Positions 7,802 through 16,651 of a stretch of DNA of 64,000 nucleotides are shown here, piece by piece; the stretch's first letter is position 1, and each line of letters starts with the position of its first letter. Source of the DNA: Empedobacter tilapiae (GTDB lineage: Bacteria > Bacteroidota > Bacteroidia > Flavobacteriales > Weeksellaceae). The position numbers and the translations under genes are program-made. The stretch lies in contig NZ_SRPE01000002.1 in assembly GCF_004785645.1 (NCBI RefSeq), positions 358,652 through 422,651 on the forward strand. Direction: 5' to 3'. The notes below the pieces were generated by a model. It ran no database searches. It saw only the letters and a list, made by a program, of their open reading frames with translations, and was not told where the DNA came from.

Positions 7802-9688
7802 ATGAATAGATTTTCTATATTGGTCGCAAGTATTTTGATGACGACGACAGCAATGGGACAAAAAGTAATGACGCCAGAATTACTTTGGCAAGTAAAAAAA
7901 GTTGCTCCAGTTGGAGTAACAAAGGATCAAAAAAATCTGATTTACAAAGTAACTTCTACTAATGTAAAAACGCAAGAAGATACATCTAAAACTTATATGA
8001 TTTCATTAGCAGGAGGAAAAGCTTCTGAAATTGAAGAATATAAGGCTCTTTTAGCAGATGAATCTTTAAATAAATCTCAAAAATATAAAGCTGAAACAGA
8101 AAAAGTTAAATTGCAAAAAGTATTTGGTTCAGATTATTATCCAGAAATGGATAAATCAAATGTTCAGATTTATAATGAATTAAATTACAGACATTGGGAT
8201 ACATGGAATGACGGTAATTACGATCATTTATTTGTATCAGAAAATAAAGAAAATGCAGCTAAAATTGATGTATTAAAAGACGAGCCTTATTCAGTTTCTG
8301 AATTTGTTTGGTCACCTGATGGAACAAAGGTTTTGTATGTTTCTAAAAAGAAATTTGGAACAGATTACGCTTTAAGCACAAATACAGATATTTATCAATA
8401 TGATTTATCAACTAAAACGACGAAAAATATCACGGAAGGAAAAATGGGATATGATAATACACCAAGTTTTTCTTCTCAAGGGGATTTTGCTTTTTTGAGC
8501 ATGGAGCGCGATGGTTATGAGGCAGATAAAAATGACTTAATCGTTCGCCGTGGTGATATCGAAATGAATATTACAAAACATTGGGACGGAACGGTACAAG
8601 GTTACAAATGGAGCAATGATGGAAACAAAATTTATTTCAATGCTCCAGTAGGAGGAACAATTCAACTATTTGAGGTTGATGTAAACTTCAAAATGAGAAA
8701 AATGCCTTTCATCAAACAAATAACAAAAGGTGATTTTGATATTGCAGATATCAAAGAAATTGTTGATAATAAAGCAATTGTCACAAAAACAGATATCAAT
8801 CACGCTGCAGAAATTTATGTGGTCGATTTGAAATCTGGAGCATTAACACAATTAACAAACGAGAACAAAGATATCTTCGATCATATTGCTTTAAGTGATG
8901 TAAAAGCACGTAAAATCAAAACTACAGATGGAAAAGAAATGCATGCGTGGGTAATTTATCCACCAAATTTCGATCCGAATAAAAAGTATCCAACGTTATT
9001 ATATTGTCAAGGTGGACCACAATCTGCTTTAACACAATTTTATTCGCCTCGTTGGAATTTCCAGTTAATGGCGGCACAAGGTTATATTGTTATTGCACCA
9101 AACCGTCGTGGAATGCCAGGTCATGGAGTAGAGTGGAATGAACAGATTTCGAAAGATTGGGGAGGACAAGTAATGCAAGATTATTTAGCTGCGATTGACG
9201 ATATTTCGAAAGAGTCTTATGTAGATAAAGATCGTCGTGGAGCTGTTGGAGCATCTTATGGAGGGTATTCTGTTTATTATTTGGCAGGTATTCACGAAGG
9301 TCGTTTCAAATCATTTATTTCTCATAACGGTGTATTCGATTTGAAATCGATGTATGGAACAACAGAAGAAATTTTCTTTACAAACTGGGATGCTGGTGGC
9401 GCTTGGTGGGAAACTGATAACAAAGCTGCTCAGAAAACATATTCTAAATTTGATCCAAGTAGTACAGAATTAGTAAATAAATGGAATACGCCAATGTTAA
9501 TTTACGTTGGTGGTCACGATTACCGCGTACCAATGGGACAAGGTCAAGAAGCTTATCAAATTTTACAGTTGAAAGGAATTAAATCTCGTTTTATTTATTT
9601 TCCAGAAGAAAATCACTGGGTGTTAAAACCTCAGAATTCTGTTATTTGGCATACAGAATTTTTCAAATGGCTAAAAGAAACATTGTAA
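7802..9688 (+). CDS. Secreted S9-family prolyl oligopeptidase-like peptidase
   Basis: Exported serine peptidase of the S9 family (acylaminoacyl or dipeptidyl peptidase type), 628 residues from the ATG at 7802. An in-frame TTG at 7787 is less likely. The order is a signal peptide (NRFSILVASILMTTTAMGQ), a beta-propeller domain with WSPDGTKVLYVS-type repeats over roughly residues 130-370, then the alpha/beta-hydrolase domain. The catalytic triad is visible: Ser485 in GASYGGYS, Asp573 in GHDYRVP and His605 in EENHWV. A periplasmic role in trimming peptides for uptake is typical of the family. It stands alone between two terminators. Confidence 0.92.
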   Translation: MNRFSILVASILMTTTAMGQKVMTPELLWQVKKVAPVGVTKDQKNLIYKVTSTNVKTQEDTSKTYMISLAGGKASEIEEYKALLADESLNKSQKYKAETEKVKLQKVFGSDYYPEMDKSNVQIYNELNYRHWDTWNDGNYDHLFVSENKENAAKIDVLKDEPYSVSEFVWSPDGTKVLYVSKKKFGTDYALSTNTDIYQYDLSTKTTKNITEGKMGYDNTPSFSSQGDFAFLSMERDGYEADKNDLIVRRGDIEMNITKHWDGTVQGYKWSNDGNKIYFNAPVGGTIQLFEVDVNFKMRKMPFIKQITKGDFDIADIKEIVDNKAIVTKTDINHAAEIYVVDLKSGALTQLTNENKDIFDHIALSDVKARKIKTTDGKEMHAWVIYPPNFDPNKKYPTLLYCQGGPQSALTQFYSPRWNFQLMAAQGYIVIAPNRRGMPGHGVEWNEQISKDWGGQVMQDYLAAIDDISKESYVDKDRRGAVGASYGGYSVYYLAGIHEGRFKSFISHNGVFDLKSMYGTTEEIFFTNWDAGGAWWETDNKAAQKTYSKFDPSSTELVNKWNTPMLIYVGGHDYRVPMGQGQEAYQILQLKGIKSRFIYFPEENHWVLKPQNSVIWHTEFFKWLKETL

Positions 9689-9720
9689 TTTAATTAATTT
9701 AAGAATCATAACTATAATTT

Positions 9721-9757
9721 AAAAGTGTAATTTCTATAGAAATTACACTTTTTTTAT
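9721..9757 (+). terminator. Rho-independent terminator after the S9 peptidase gene
   Basis: A 14-base stem (AAAAGTGTAATTTC/GAAATTACACTTTT) with a TATA loop, followed by a T-rich tract. It begins 32 bases past the stop codon. Confidence 0.85.
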
Positions 9758-9866
9758 TTCTTTGAAAATCAATGACAATATCTAATAAACGATTCAATTA
9801 TTTTTTTAAATTTTGTAGACTAGAATAATCGTTGTAAATTCAAAAACAGAAGTCAAAACCCAATTT

Positions 9867-10568
9867 ATGAGTAAGGAGAATAACAAAATATACTTTTCAA
9901 ATAGCCCATTTACTAACGGTCACAAAGTAATAGATTTTGTTTGGAATGCTCGCCTTGATCAGAATTTTGATCTTTGGATGGATCTTCATTTAGAATCAGA
10001 TAATTATGATCAAGAAGAGGAATATAAGGATGATTTGGATGAGATAGATGATATTTCACAAGAGAATGCTGAGAAACAATTATGGATTAATTATGATCAT
10101 GCTATCATCTCAAGTACGTATTGGAATAATAAAGGGATCAAGATAGAGAATGAAACGCAATTAGATTTTAATCTACTTAATAAAAAAATATTCGAAATAG
10201 ATCCTCTTCCAATGAATCTTGATGAACCAGAAAGCCTTGCTTTTGGTGTTTCTATGTTAGGAAATGATTCGATAGCTCAACACGAAATAACTTTTTTAGA
10301 TACAGAAGAATTTGGTGTCTTTGATATCAAATGGAAAGGTAAAATAGCGAATACTTATTTAGGAGAAACAGATTTTGATTATGATTTTTATGTGTATATG
10401 AAAAACATAAAATTTGGCGGAGTAAAAGTAGATCCTTCTTTAAAAAAAGAAGATGTAGTAGAATTTTTTAAATCTAAATTAACTCATTTCGAAGATTTTG
10501 AATTAGTTGAAACTGATGAATTAGAATTAGAAAATTATATTTTGAAATTAAAAAGACAAGAAGAATAA
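9867..10568 (+). CDS. Acidic cytoplasmic protein of unknown function
   Basis: A 233-residue protein with no signal peptide and no membrane segment. It is strongly acidic, with a run of Asp/Glu around residues 45-65 and an acidic C-terminus (residues 205-225). I do not recognise the family, and no catalytic motif stands out. Strand-like segments such as FDIKWKGKIANTYLG and FDYDFYVYMKNIKFGG suggest a beta-rich fold. It precedes the bacteriophytochrome by 56 bases on the same strand, with a weak AT hairpin between. A functional link to light sensing is possible but unsupported. Confidence 0.6.
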   Translation: MSKENNKIYFSNSPFTNGHKVIDFVWNARLDQNFDLWMDLHLESDNYDQEEEYKDDLDEIDDISQENAEKQLWINYDHAIISSTYWNNKGIKIENETQLDFNLLNKKIFEIDPLPMNLDEPESLAFGVSMLGNDSIAQHEITFLDTEEFGVFDIKWKGKIANTYLGETDFDYDFYVYMKNIKFGGVKVDPSLKKEDVVEFFKSKLTHFEDFELVETDELELENYILKLKRQEE

Positions 10569-10624
10569 ACAATAAAGTATTTTTTTACATTATACTTTAA
10601 TTATTCTCTAAGTAACTTAACCAT

Positions 10625-12814
10625 ATGATCAACCAAATCATAAAAAACTGTGAAGATGAAGAAATTCAGTTCCTTAACGATATACAACCTTTTGGCTATT
10701 TGATAGGAATTCACAAAAAAACTCTTGAAATTGAATTTGTTTCTCAAAATATTGATGAAATATTTCAGATATCTCTAACAGAAATGTTAGGAGTGAACAT
10801 TCATGAACTTCATGATTTTGATATAGATTTTGAAGAAGTTTTGAATCAGGATATAGGAGAGTTTTCTAGAAGAAATATTCAAATAGATTCAACAAGTTAT
10901 CATATTACTACATTTTATACAAATGATTTTATTTATTTGGAATTAGAAAATATGATTGTACTAGAGAATAGGTTAGAGTATTATAGTTATTCAGAGCAAA
11001 TTCTTTATTCTAAAACTATAGACTCTACATGGGATAGTTTAATTTCTTCAATTAAAAAATTAACGGGATATGAACGTGTAATGTTGTATCAGTTTTTAGA
11101 AGATGGAAGTGGAATAGTTATAGGTGAAAAAGTAAATAAAAATTTAGATTCATATTTAGGTTTAAGATTTCCTGAATTTGATATTCCTAAACAAGCTAGA
11201 GAGCTATATTTAGAGAAAAAAAGCAGGATGGTTTCTGACGTTAATAGCAAAAGAATTCCATTGATAAGTTTAAAAAATCAAAAAATTGATTTGATGTATT
11301 CTTCATTAAGAGCACTTTCTCCTATACATCTTCAATATCTTAAAAATACAAGTTGTTCAGCAAGTTTTTCAATATCAATAGTTATTAATGAGAAACTATG
11401 GGGCATTGTGGCTTGTCAAAATTCTGAACCAAAATTTATTCCTAATCAAGTCCGTTTACAAAGTGAATTGTTAACACGTTTGGCAAGAATGACTTATGCG
11501 AATTTTAAATCAAGCGAACAATTAAAATTTCAAAATCATTTTAATGAAATTGCTATAAAACTTAAAGAAAATCTTTTAACAGAAGAGAATCTTGAGAATT
11601 CAATGAATAGTAATTTGAGTCAAATTCTTCATTTAACAAAAGCGGATGGAATTGCTTTAATTAATTTTAATAAAGTTTTTAAAGAAGGTATAACACCTGA
11701 AGAAAGCGAGGTTTTAAGAATTAAAGAATGGGCTGTTAAAGAAAAAAGACATCAACTATTTACATCAAATTCTTTCTACGTAGATTATGGACAAGAATTG
11801 AATCTCAGTAAAAATGCAGCTGGAGTTATGTTTTGTTTTCTAGGCCAAGGTTTTAATCACTTTATAATTTGGTTCAAGAAAGAACATCTTCAAAAATTAA
11901 ATTGGGCAGGAGAACCAAATAAGATTGAAAAAACTGAAATTCTTGAAGATAAAAAAGTACTTTCTTTTTCTCCAAGAACTTCATTTAAAATATGGAGAGA
12001 AGAAATTAAACATAAATCATTCATTTGGCTCGAAAAAGAAAAATATGTAGCGAAGGAAGTTGTAAAATTAATTATAGAGACACTTCATCTACAATCATTC
12101 AAAATACATAGTTTATACGAACAATTGAAAGAAATAAATGACGAATTGGATTCGTTCTCTTATACAGTTTCACATGATTTAAGAACACCTTTATCTATTA
12201 TGAAATTAAATTGTCAGATGCTTCAACGAAGTCTGAAGGATGATGAAGTGAAAAATAATCGATTAAAAAGTGTTATAGATGAAATTGATAGGATGACGCA
12301 AATGATGCAAGATTTATTAGCATTAAGCAAAGCTAAAAAGTCTGAGATAAAATTGATAAATATCGAAACTAAACCAATTATTGATAAAATTGTACATGAT
12401 GTTTTGTTATATTACAAAACATCAAATACCGAAGTTATTGTAGAAAATATTCATGATGTTTTAGGAGATAAAACAATGTTTTATGAAGTATTATTGAATA
12501 TTATAGGAAATGCTGTGAAATATTCTTCACAAGAACAGAATCCAAAAATTATGATTTCATCAGAAATTGATAATAAGCATGTGATTTTTAAAGTAAAAGA
12601 TAATGGAATTGGTATAAAAGAAGAAGATAATGATAAAATGTTTAAACTTTTTAGTAGAATGTCGAATACTGGAAATATTTCAGGAAATGGGGTAGGACTT
12701 TCTATTGCACATCGAATGATGAATAGAATGGATGGAAATATATCTTTTGATAGTAAAATAGGAGAAGGAACGACTTTTGTATTAACTTTTAAAAAATGTA
12801 AAGATGTTATCTGA
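10625..12814 (+). CDS. bphP: Bacteriophytochrome histidine kinase
   Basis: Red/far-red light sensor kinase using biliverdin, 729 residues, cytoplasmic. The domain order is PAS, GAF, PHY, HisKA, HATPase. The chromophore-binding cysteine is Cys9 (CEDEEIQFLNDIQPFG, as in known BphPs). The GAF domain has Asp186 in PEFDIP and His235 in SPIHLQYL. The PHY tongue has its PRxSF motif at residues 450-454. The kinase has phospho-acceptor His517 (SHDLRTP), an N-box with GNAVKYS, DNGIGI, and GNGVGLS. One oddity: the second pocket histidine (His290 in Deinococcus BphP) is Gln265 here. It overlaps the heme oxygenase gene by 11 bases. No response regulator is nearby. Confidence 0.95.
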   Translation: MINQIIKNCEDEEIQFLNDIQPFGYLIGIHKKTLEIEFVSQNIDEIFQISLTEMLGVNIHELHDFDIDFEEVLNQDIGEFSRRNIQIDSTSYHITTFYTNDFIYLELENMIVLENRLEYYSYSEQILYSKTIDSTWDSLISSIKKLTGYERVMLYQFLEDGSGIVIGEKVNKNLDSYLGLRFPEFDIPKQARELYLEKKSRMVSDVNSKRIPLISLKNQKIDLMYSSLRALSPIHLQYLKNTSCSASFSISIVINEKLWGIVACQNSEPKFIPNQVRLQSELLTRLARMTYANFKSSEQLKFQNHFNEIAIKLKENLLTEENLENSMNSNLSQILHLTKADGIALINFNKVFKEGITPEESEVLRIKEWAVKEKRHQLFTSNSFYVDYGQELNLSKNAAGVMFCFLGQGFNHFIIWFKKEHLQKLNWAGEPNKIEKTEILEDKKVLSFSPRTSFKIWREEIKHKSFIWLEKEKYVAKEVVKLIIETLHLQSFKIHSLYEQLKEINDELDSFSYTVSHDLRTPLSIMKLNCQMLQRSLKDDEVKNNRLKSVIDEIDRMTQMMQDLLALSKAKKSEIKLINIETKPIIDKIVHDVLLYYKTSNTEVIVENIHDVLGDKTMFYEVLLNIIGNAVKYSSQEQNPKIMISSEIDNKHVIFKVKDNGIGIKEEDNDKMFKLFSRMSNTGNISGNGVGLSIAHRMMNRMDGNISFDSKIGEGTTFVLTFKKCKDVI

Positions 12815-13358
12815 TTACTTAAAGAAAAAAACGGAAATTTATCATAAGGAAATAGAAGAGAAGTTAGAGTCTAACAAATTGTTTAATAGCACATTTACAG
12901 ATAAGAATTATTATAAAATGTTACAAGTTAATCATGTTTTTCTTAAATCTTATGAAGATTCAATTAAGCAATTTTTGACAGAAAAAGATTTGAAAAACTT
13001 AGCATTAACAAAGCTAAATAAATTGCAATTAATTGAAAAAGATATTCAAGAATTGGGAATTGAACCACAAATGGCAAATAAACAATTTGAATTAGAAAGT
13101 AGAGCAGAAGCCATTGGCGCATTGTATGTTATTGAAGGCTCTATGCTTGGTGGAAATGTGATAGCTAAAACTTTAAAGAAATATCCTTTTTTGGAAAATA
13201 AAAGTTTTAATTATTTTGGACATTATGGAGAAAATCTTGGACAAGCATGGAAGAATTTTATAAATTATATCAATCAAGAATTCACAACAGAAGAGGAAAA
13301 GCAACAAGTTTTTCAAGGAGCTAAAAAGGCTTACGAAGATTTGATAAGTTTTGCATAG
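12804..13358 (+). CDS. bphO: Biliverdin-producing heme oxygenase
   Basis: Cleaves heme to biliverdin, CO and iron, and so supplies the phytochrome chromophore. The 184 residues show the proximal heme-ligand histidine at His14 (TEIYHKEIE) and the distal helix motif EGSMLGG at residues 111-117. It starts 11 bases before the end of bphP, which implies translational coupling, and ends just before a strong terminator. Gene order (kinase first, oxygenase second) is the reverse of many bphO-bphP operons. A role in iron release from heme is possible but less likely given the fusion-tight arrangement. Confidence 0.93.
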   Translation: MLSDYLKKKTEIYHKEIEEKLESNKLFNSTFTDKNYYKMLQVNHVFLKSYEDSIKQFLTEKDLKNLALTKLNKLQLIEKDIQELGIEPQMANKQFELESRAEAIGALYVIEGSMLGGNVIAKTLKKYPFLENKSFNYFGHYGENLGQAWKNFINYINQEFTTEEEKQQVFQGAKKAYEDLISFA

Positions 13359-13365
13359 AAAAAAT

Positions 13366-13403
13366 AAAAAAACTGATTTAATTAAAATTAAATCAGTTTT
13401 TTT
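13366..13403. terminator. Strong terminator after bphO
   Basis: An 18-base near-perfect stem (AAAAAAACTGATTTAATT with its complement) and a two-base spacer, with A and T tracts on both sides. It ends the bphP-bphO operon. Confidence 0.9.
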
Positions 13404-13459
13404 ATTTTTTCTTATCAAGATTTGATATTTTTTTAATTTATTTTAAATATAAAACTCTC

Positions 13460-13467
13460 TAAATTTG
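13460..13467 (+). promoter_or_regulatory. -7 promoter element abutting a start codon
   Basis: TAAATTTG matches the Bacteroidota TAnnTTTG element. It ends four bases before the ATG at 13472, so transcription would start at or beside the start codon. No good -33 element at the usual distance. Confidence 0.4.
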
Positions 13468-13471
13468 ATAC

Positions 13472-14740
13472 ATGAAAAAATCAATACTTAGTATATTTTC
13501 CGCAATCATTTTAACTGTTTCAGTTACAGTAAATGCGCAAGAAATCGAAGAACAGATTGTAATTGAAAATCGTGTAAATGATGTTAAACAACAAGATAAA
13601 CCTTATGTAATCTTGATTTCGGCAGATGGTTTTCGTTATGATTATGCTGAAAAACATGATGCAAAAAATTTATTAGAATTAGCAAAAAATGGAGTGAAAG
13701 CGAACGCAATGTATCCATCCTTTCCTTCTGTAACTTTTCCAAATCATTATACAATTGTAACAGGTTTAACTCCTATTCACCATGGCTTGGTTGGGAATAA
13801 TATGTTAGATAGAGAAGTAGGAGATCGTTATTCATTAGGAAATAGAAATGCGGTTATCAATCCGAAATGGTACGGAGGAACTCCAATTTGGAATCTTGCT
13901 GAACAAAACAAAATGTTAGCGGCTTGTTATTATTGGCCAGGTTCAGAAGCGCCTATTAATGGTATGTTTCCAACTTATTCGTACAAGTATTCGGAGAAAT
14001 CACCAATTGATTACCGTATTCAACAAGTTGTAAATTGGTTAAAATTGCCAGCTGAAAAACGACCTCACTTAATCACGTTTTATTTCCCAGAAGTAGATCA
14101 CGCGGGACATTCTTTTGGCCCAGATGCGCCAGAAACCAAAGAAGCAGTACAGTTTGTAGATGAATCAATAAAAAAATTAAATGATGAGGTTGCTAAAACT
14201 GGATTAAAAGTAAACTTTGTCTTTGTTTCTGATCACGGAATGACGAGGATTGATGATGAAAATCCATTAAAATTACCAATTAAAATTGATGAATCAAAAA
14301 TCCAAGTTGCTTCTAATGGATCCTATGTAAGTTTATTTGTAAAAGATAAAAGCGATATAGAGTTAATCTATAAAGAAATAAAAGCGACTCAGGATGATAC
14401 GTTTGAGGTTTATAAAACGACAAATGTTCCGTCTAAATATCATTTTAATGCGAAAAATGATCGATTCAATCGTATAGGAGATATTATTTTGATTGCACAT
14501 GCACCAAACTATTTTTCAAATAGAAATGCGCCAAAAGGTTCGCATGGATTTCTAGTTAAAGAAACACCAGAAATGAAAGCTACTTTTATGGCTTGGGGAC
14601 CGAATATAAAAAGAGGAAAAGAAATTAAAGTATTTCCGAATACACAAGTTTATCCAATGCTTGCAAAATTATTAGGTTTGCCAATTCAAGATAAAATTGA
14701 TGGGACAAATCAATTAGCTAATAAAATTTTATTGAAATAA
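13472..14740 (+). CDS. Secreted nucleotide pyrophosphatase/phosphodiesterase (alkaline phosphatase superfamily)
   Basis: Exported hydrolase of the type I phosphodiesterase/nucleotide pyrophosphatase (ENPP-like) family, 422 residues. A signal peptide covers residues 1-22. The metal-site residues are all present: Asp52 in SADGFRYD, the nucleophile Thr88 in PSVTFPNHYT, then EVDHAGHSFGP, VSDHGM and KGSHGF for the two zinc sites. Likely substrates are nucleotides or phosphodiesters in the periplasm, serving phosphate scavenging. It sits alone, bounded by two terminators. Confidence 0.93.
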   Translation: MKKSILSIFSAIILTVSVTVNAQEIEEQIVIENRVNDVKQQDKPYVILISADGFRYDYAEKHDAKNLLELAKNGVKANAMYPSFPSVTFPNHYTIVTGLTPIHHGLVGNNMLDREVGDRYSLGNRNAVINPKWYGGTPIWNLAEQNKMLAACYYWPGSEAPINGMFPTYSYKYSEKSPIDYRIQQVVNWLKLPAEKRPHLITFYFPEVDHAGHSFGPDAPETKEAVQFVDESIKKLNDEVAKTGLKVNFVFVSDHGMTRIDDENPLKLPIKIDESKIQVASNGSYVSLFVKDKSDIELIYKEIKATQDDTFEVYKTTNVPSKYHFNAKNDRFNRIGDIILIAHAPNYFSNRNAPKGSHGFLVKETPEMKATFMAWGPNIKRGKEIKVFPNTQVYPMLAKLLGLPIQDKIDGTNQLANKILLK

Positions 14741-14758
14741 TTGTTTGGCACAAAATAT

Positions 14759-14789
14759 AAAGCCAACTCATTGTGAGTTGGCTTTTTTT
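14759..14789. terminator. Bidirectional terminator between convergent genes
   Basis: AAAGCCAACTCA pairs with TGAGTTGGCTTT around a TTG loop, followed by a T run. It lies between the phosphodiesterase and the convergent EamA gene. Confidence 0.9.
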
Positions 14790-14793
14790 GTGA

Positions 14794-15750
14794 TTATTTT
14801 TTCTTGAAATTTAGATTAGAAATAATAATTGCAAAGATTATAATTACAATTCCTGTCCATTGTATTGCTAAAACTTGTTCATGTAAAACGATGAATGCCA
14901 TTGTAACAGAAACAGGTAATTCTATAGAAGCTACAATACTACCTAATCCTAATCCTGTGTTTGGAAACCCTTTGTTTAATAAGATAGGAGGCAAGACTGT
15001 TCCAAATAATGATAAGAACAATCCCCAAGTATAGAAAATCTTTAAATTTAATGGATGAATACCTGTAAGATCATCTGAAAAGTTTTTATATAAACTCATT
15101 AATCCTTCAGAATAATATGGTCCAATTTGACTAAAAAAGACAAATAAGGCAACAATAATTCCTCCACCGTAAAGCATATACAAACTCTTTTTATAAGGAG
15201 GTAAATAATTTGCGATACTATTTGAAGTAAACATAGTAGTTGTAAAGGAACAAGCTGCTAAGAATCCCCAAAATAATCCTTTAGGATTTAATTCTACATC
15301 TTGATTAATTAAATTTGTAGCTAATACAGTTCCAACTAAAACCAAAATCATTGAAATTAGTTTTTTAGCAGAAGGAATCTTTTTACTTAGAATACTTTCT
15401 ACTAAAATGCTTAGCCAAACAGTTTGCATTAATAATACAATTGCAATTGAAACATTAATATATTGTACAGCTAGATAATAGAATAAACTTGTGAAACCTA
15501 ATGAAGTTCCAGCTAGCATTAATCTTTTCTTATCTTTTGGTTTTATAGTAGGAATATTATTCCTCTTTTTAGACATAATCACATTGATAATTAATAATGA
15601 GATTATTCCTAAAACAAATTGAGAAGCGGTAACTTCTGCTGTTGTGTAACCTTGATCATATGCTACTTTTACAAATGTTGCTAACATTCCATAAAAACTA
15701 GCTCCCATTCCAACAAACAAGACACCCTTTAATAAATTCTTATTCTTCAT
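14794..15750 (-). CDS. EamA-family (DMT superfamily) transporter
   Basis: Inner-membrane exporter or importer of small metabolites, 318 residues with ten hydrophobic segments arranged as two EamA repeats (roughly residues 5-145 and 165-315). The pattern YYLAVQYINVSIAIVLLMQTVWLSILVE in the first repeat and LPVSVTMAFIVLHEQVLAIQW in the second is typical. The substrate cannot be read from the sequence. It follows the deoxynucleoside kinase gene on the same strand but is separated from it by that gene's terminator, so it is likely its own unit. Confidence 0.9.
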   Translation of the reverse strand: MKNKNLLKGVLFVGMGASFYGMLATFVKVAYDQGYTTAEVTASQFVLGIISLLIINVIMSKKRNNIPTIKPKDKKRLMLAGTSLGFTSLFYYLAVQYINVSIAIVLLMQTVWLSILVESILSKKIPSAKKLISMILVLVGTVLATNLINQDVELNPKGLFWGFLAACSFTTTMFTSNSIANYLPPYKKSLYMLYGGGIIVALFVFFSQIGPYYSEGLMSLYKNFSDDLTGIHPLNLKIFYTWGLFLSLFGTVLPPILLNKGFPNTGLGLGSIVASIELPVSVTMAFIVLHEQVLAIQWTGIVIIIFAIIISNLNFKKK

Positions 15751-15763
15751 AATTATTTTTCAC

Positions 15764-15795
15764 AAAAAAAGGCTTGATTTTTTATCAATCAAGCC
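15764..15795 (-). terminator. Terminator downstream of the deoxynucleoside kinase gene
   Basis: On the minus strand GGCTTGATT pairs with AATCAAGCC, followed by seven T residues (A run at 15764-15770 on the plus strand). Confidence 0.85.
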
Positions 15796-15820
15796 GCGCA
15801 AGTTACTATATTTTTTTTAA

Positions 15821-16435
15821 CTAGAAAAGTCCATTTATTTCTCCTTCTATTTTGTTGAAGATAAGTCCTAAATCTTCCTTATTCTCAACAAAATCTAAAT
15901 TATCTACATCAATTACCAAGACTTTTCCTTCTTTATAATTTGAAATCCATTTATCATATTTTTCGTTTAAACGACTTAAATAATCAATACTAATCGAGTT
16001 TTCATAATCGCGACCTCTTTTTTGGATTTGAGCTACTAAAGTAGGAATAGAAGCTTTAAGATAAATTAATAAATCTGGAGCTTCAACAAAACTTGTCATC
16101 AAATTAAAAACACGTAAATAGTTGTTATAATCTCTTGTAGACAAAAGTCCCATATCATTTAGGTTGCTCGCAAAAATATGTGCATCTTCATAAATTGTAC
16201 GATCTTGAATAATATCTTTACCGCTTTCTCTAATTTCTTTTACTTGATTAAAACGACTTCCTAAGAAGTATATTTGAAGATTAAAAGCCCATTTTTCCAT
16301 ATCATTGTAAAAATCATCCAAATAAGGATTCATTTCTACATCTTCAAACTGAGCTGTCCAATTGTATTGTTTTGCTAAAAGATTTGTTAGAGTTGTTTTT
16401 CCTGCTCCAATATTTCCTGCGATGGCGATATGCAT
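15821..16435 (-). CDS. Deoxynucleoside kinase
   Basis: Phosphorylates deoxynucleosides for the salvage pathway. The 204 residues carry a P-loop GNIGAGKTT at residues 7-15, the substrate-site Glu-rich stretch QFEDVEMNPYLDDFY near residue 30, a QDRTIYEDAHIFA block with the DRS-like motif near residue 80, and a lid region with KRGRDYE near residue 140. This is the pattern of bacterial dAK/dGK-type enzymes, so deoxyadenosine or deoxyguanosine is the likely substrate, but specificity is not readable here. It has its own terminator downstream. Confidence 0.92.
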   Translation of the reverse strand: MHIAIAGNIGAGKTTLTNLLAKQYNWTAQFEDVEMNPYLDDFYNDMEKWAFNLQIYFLGSRFNQVKEIRESGKDIIQDRTIYEDAHIFASNLNDMGLLSTRDYNNYLRVFNLMTSFVEAPDLLIYLKASIPTLVAQIQKRGRDYENSISIDYLSRLNEKYDKWISNYKEGKVLVIDVDNLDFVENKEDLGLIFNKIEGEINGLF

Positions 16436-16651
16436 TTTCCAATTATTTTAACGTCTGCAAATATACTAAAGCTTAATTCTCAAAACAAAATCTAAGTATG
16501 CAACTCATAGAAAAATCTTTTTTTAGAAAAAAATTATTCCGATTGATTTATACATTTTTATTCAAGTTAAATTATAATTTATTTTTGGTTCAAAAGAAAA
16601 CGTAATAAATTAATATTTAAGTTTAAATTATTGATAATCAATTTATTTATT

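Noticed and set aside
13173..13418. Minus-strand open frame of 81 codons at the end of bphO
   Set aside because: It covers the terminator and antisense bphO; its hydrophobic low-complexity translation is a by-product of the AT-rich sequence.
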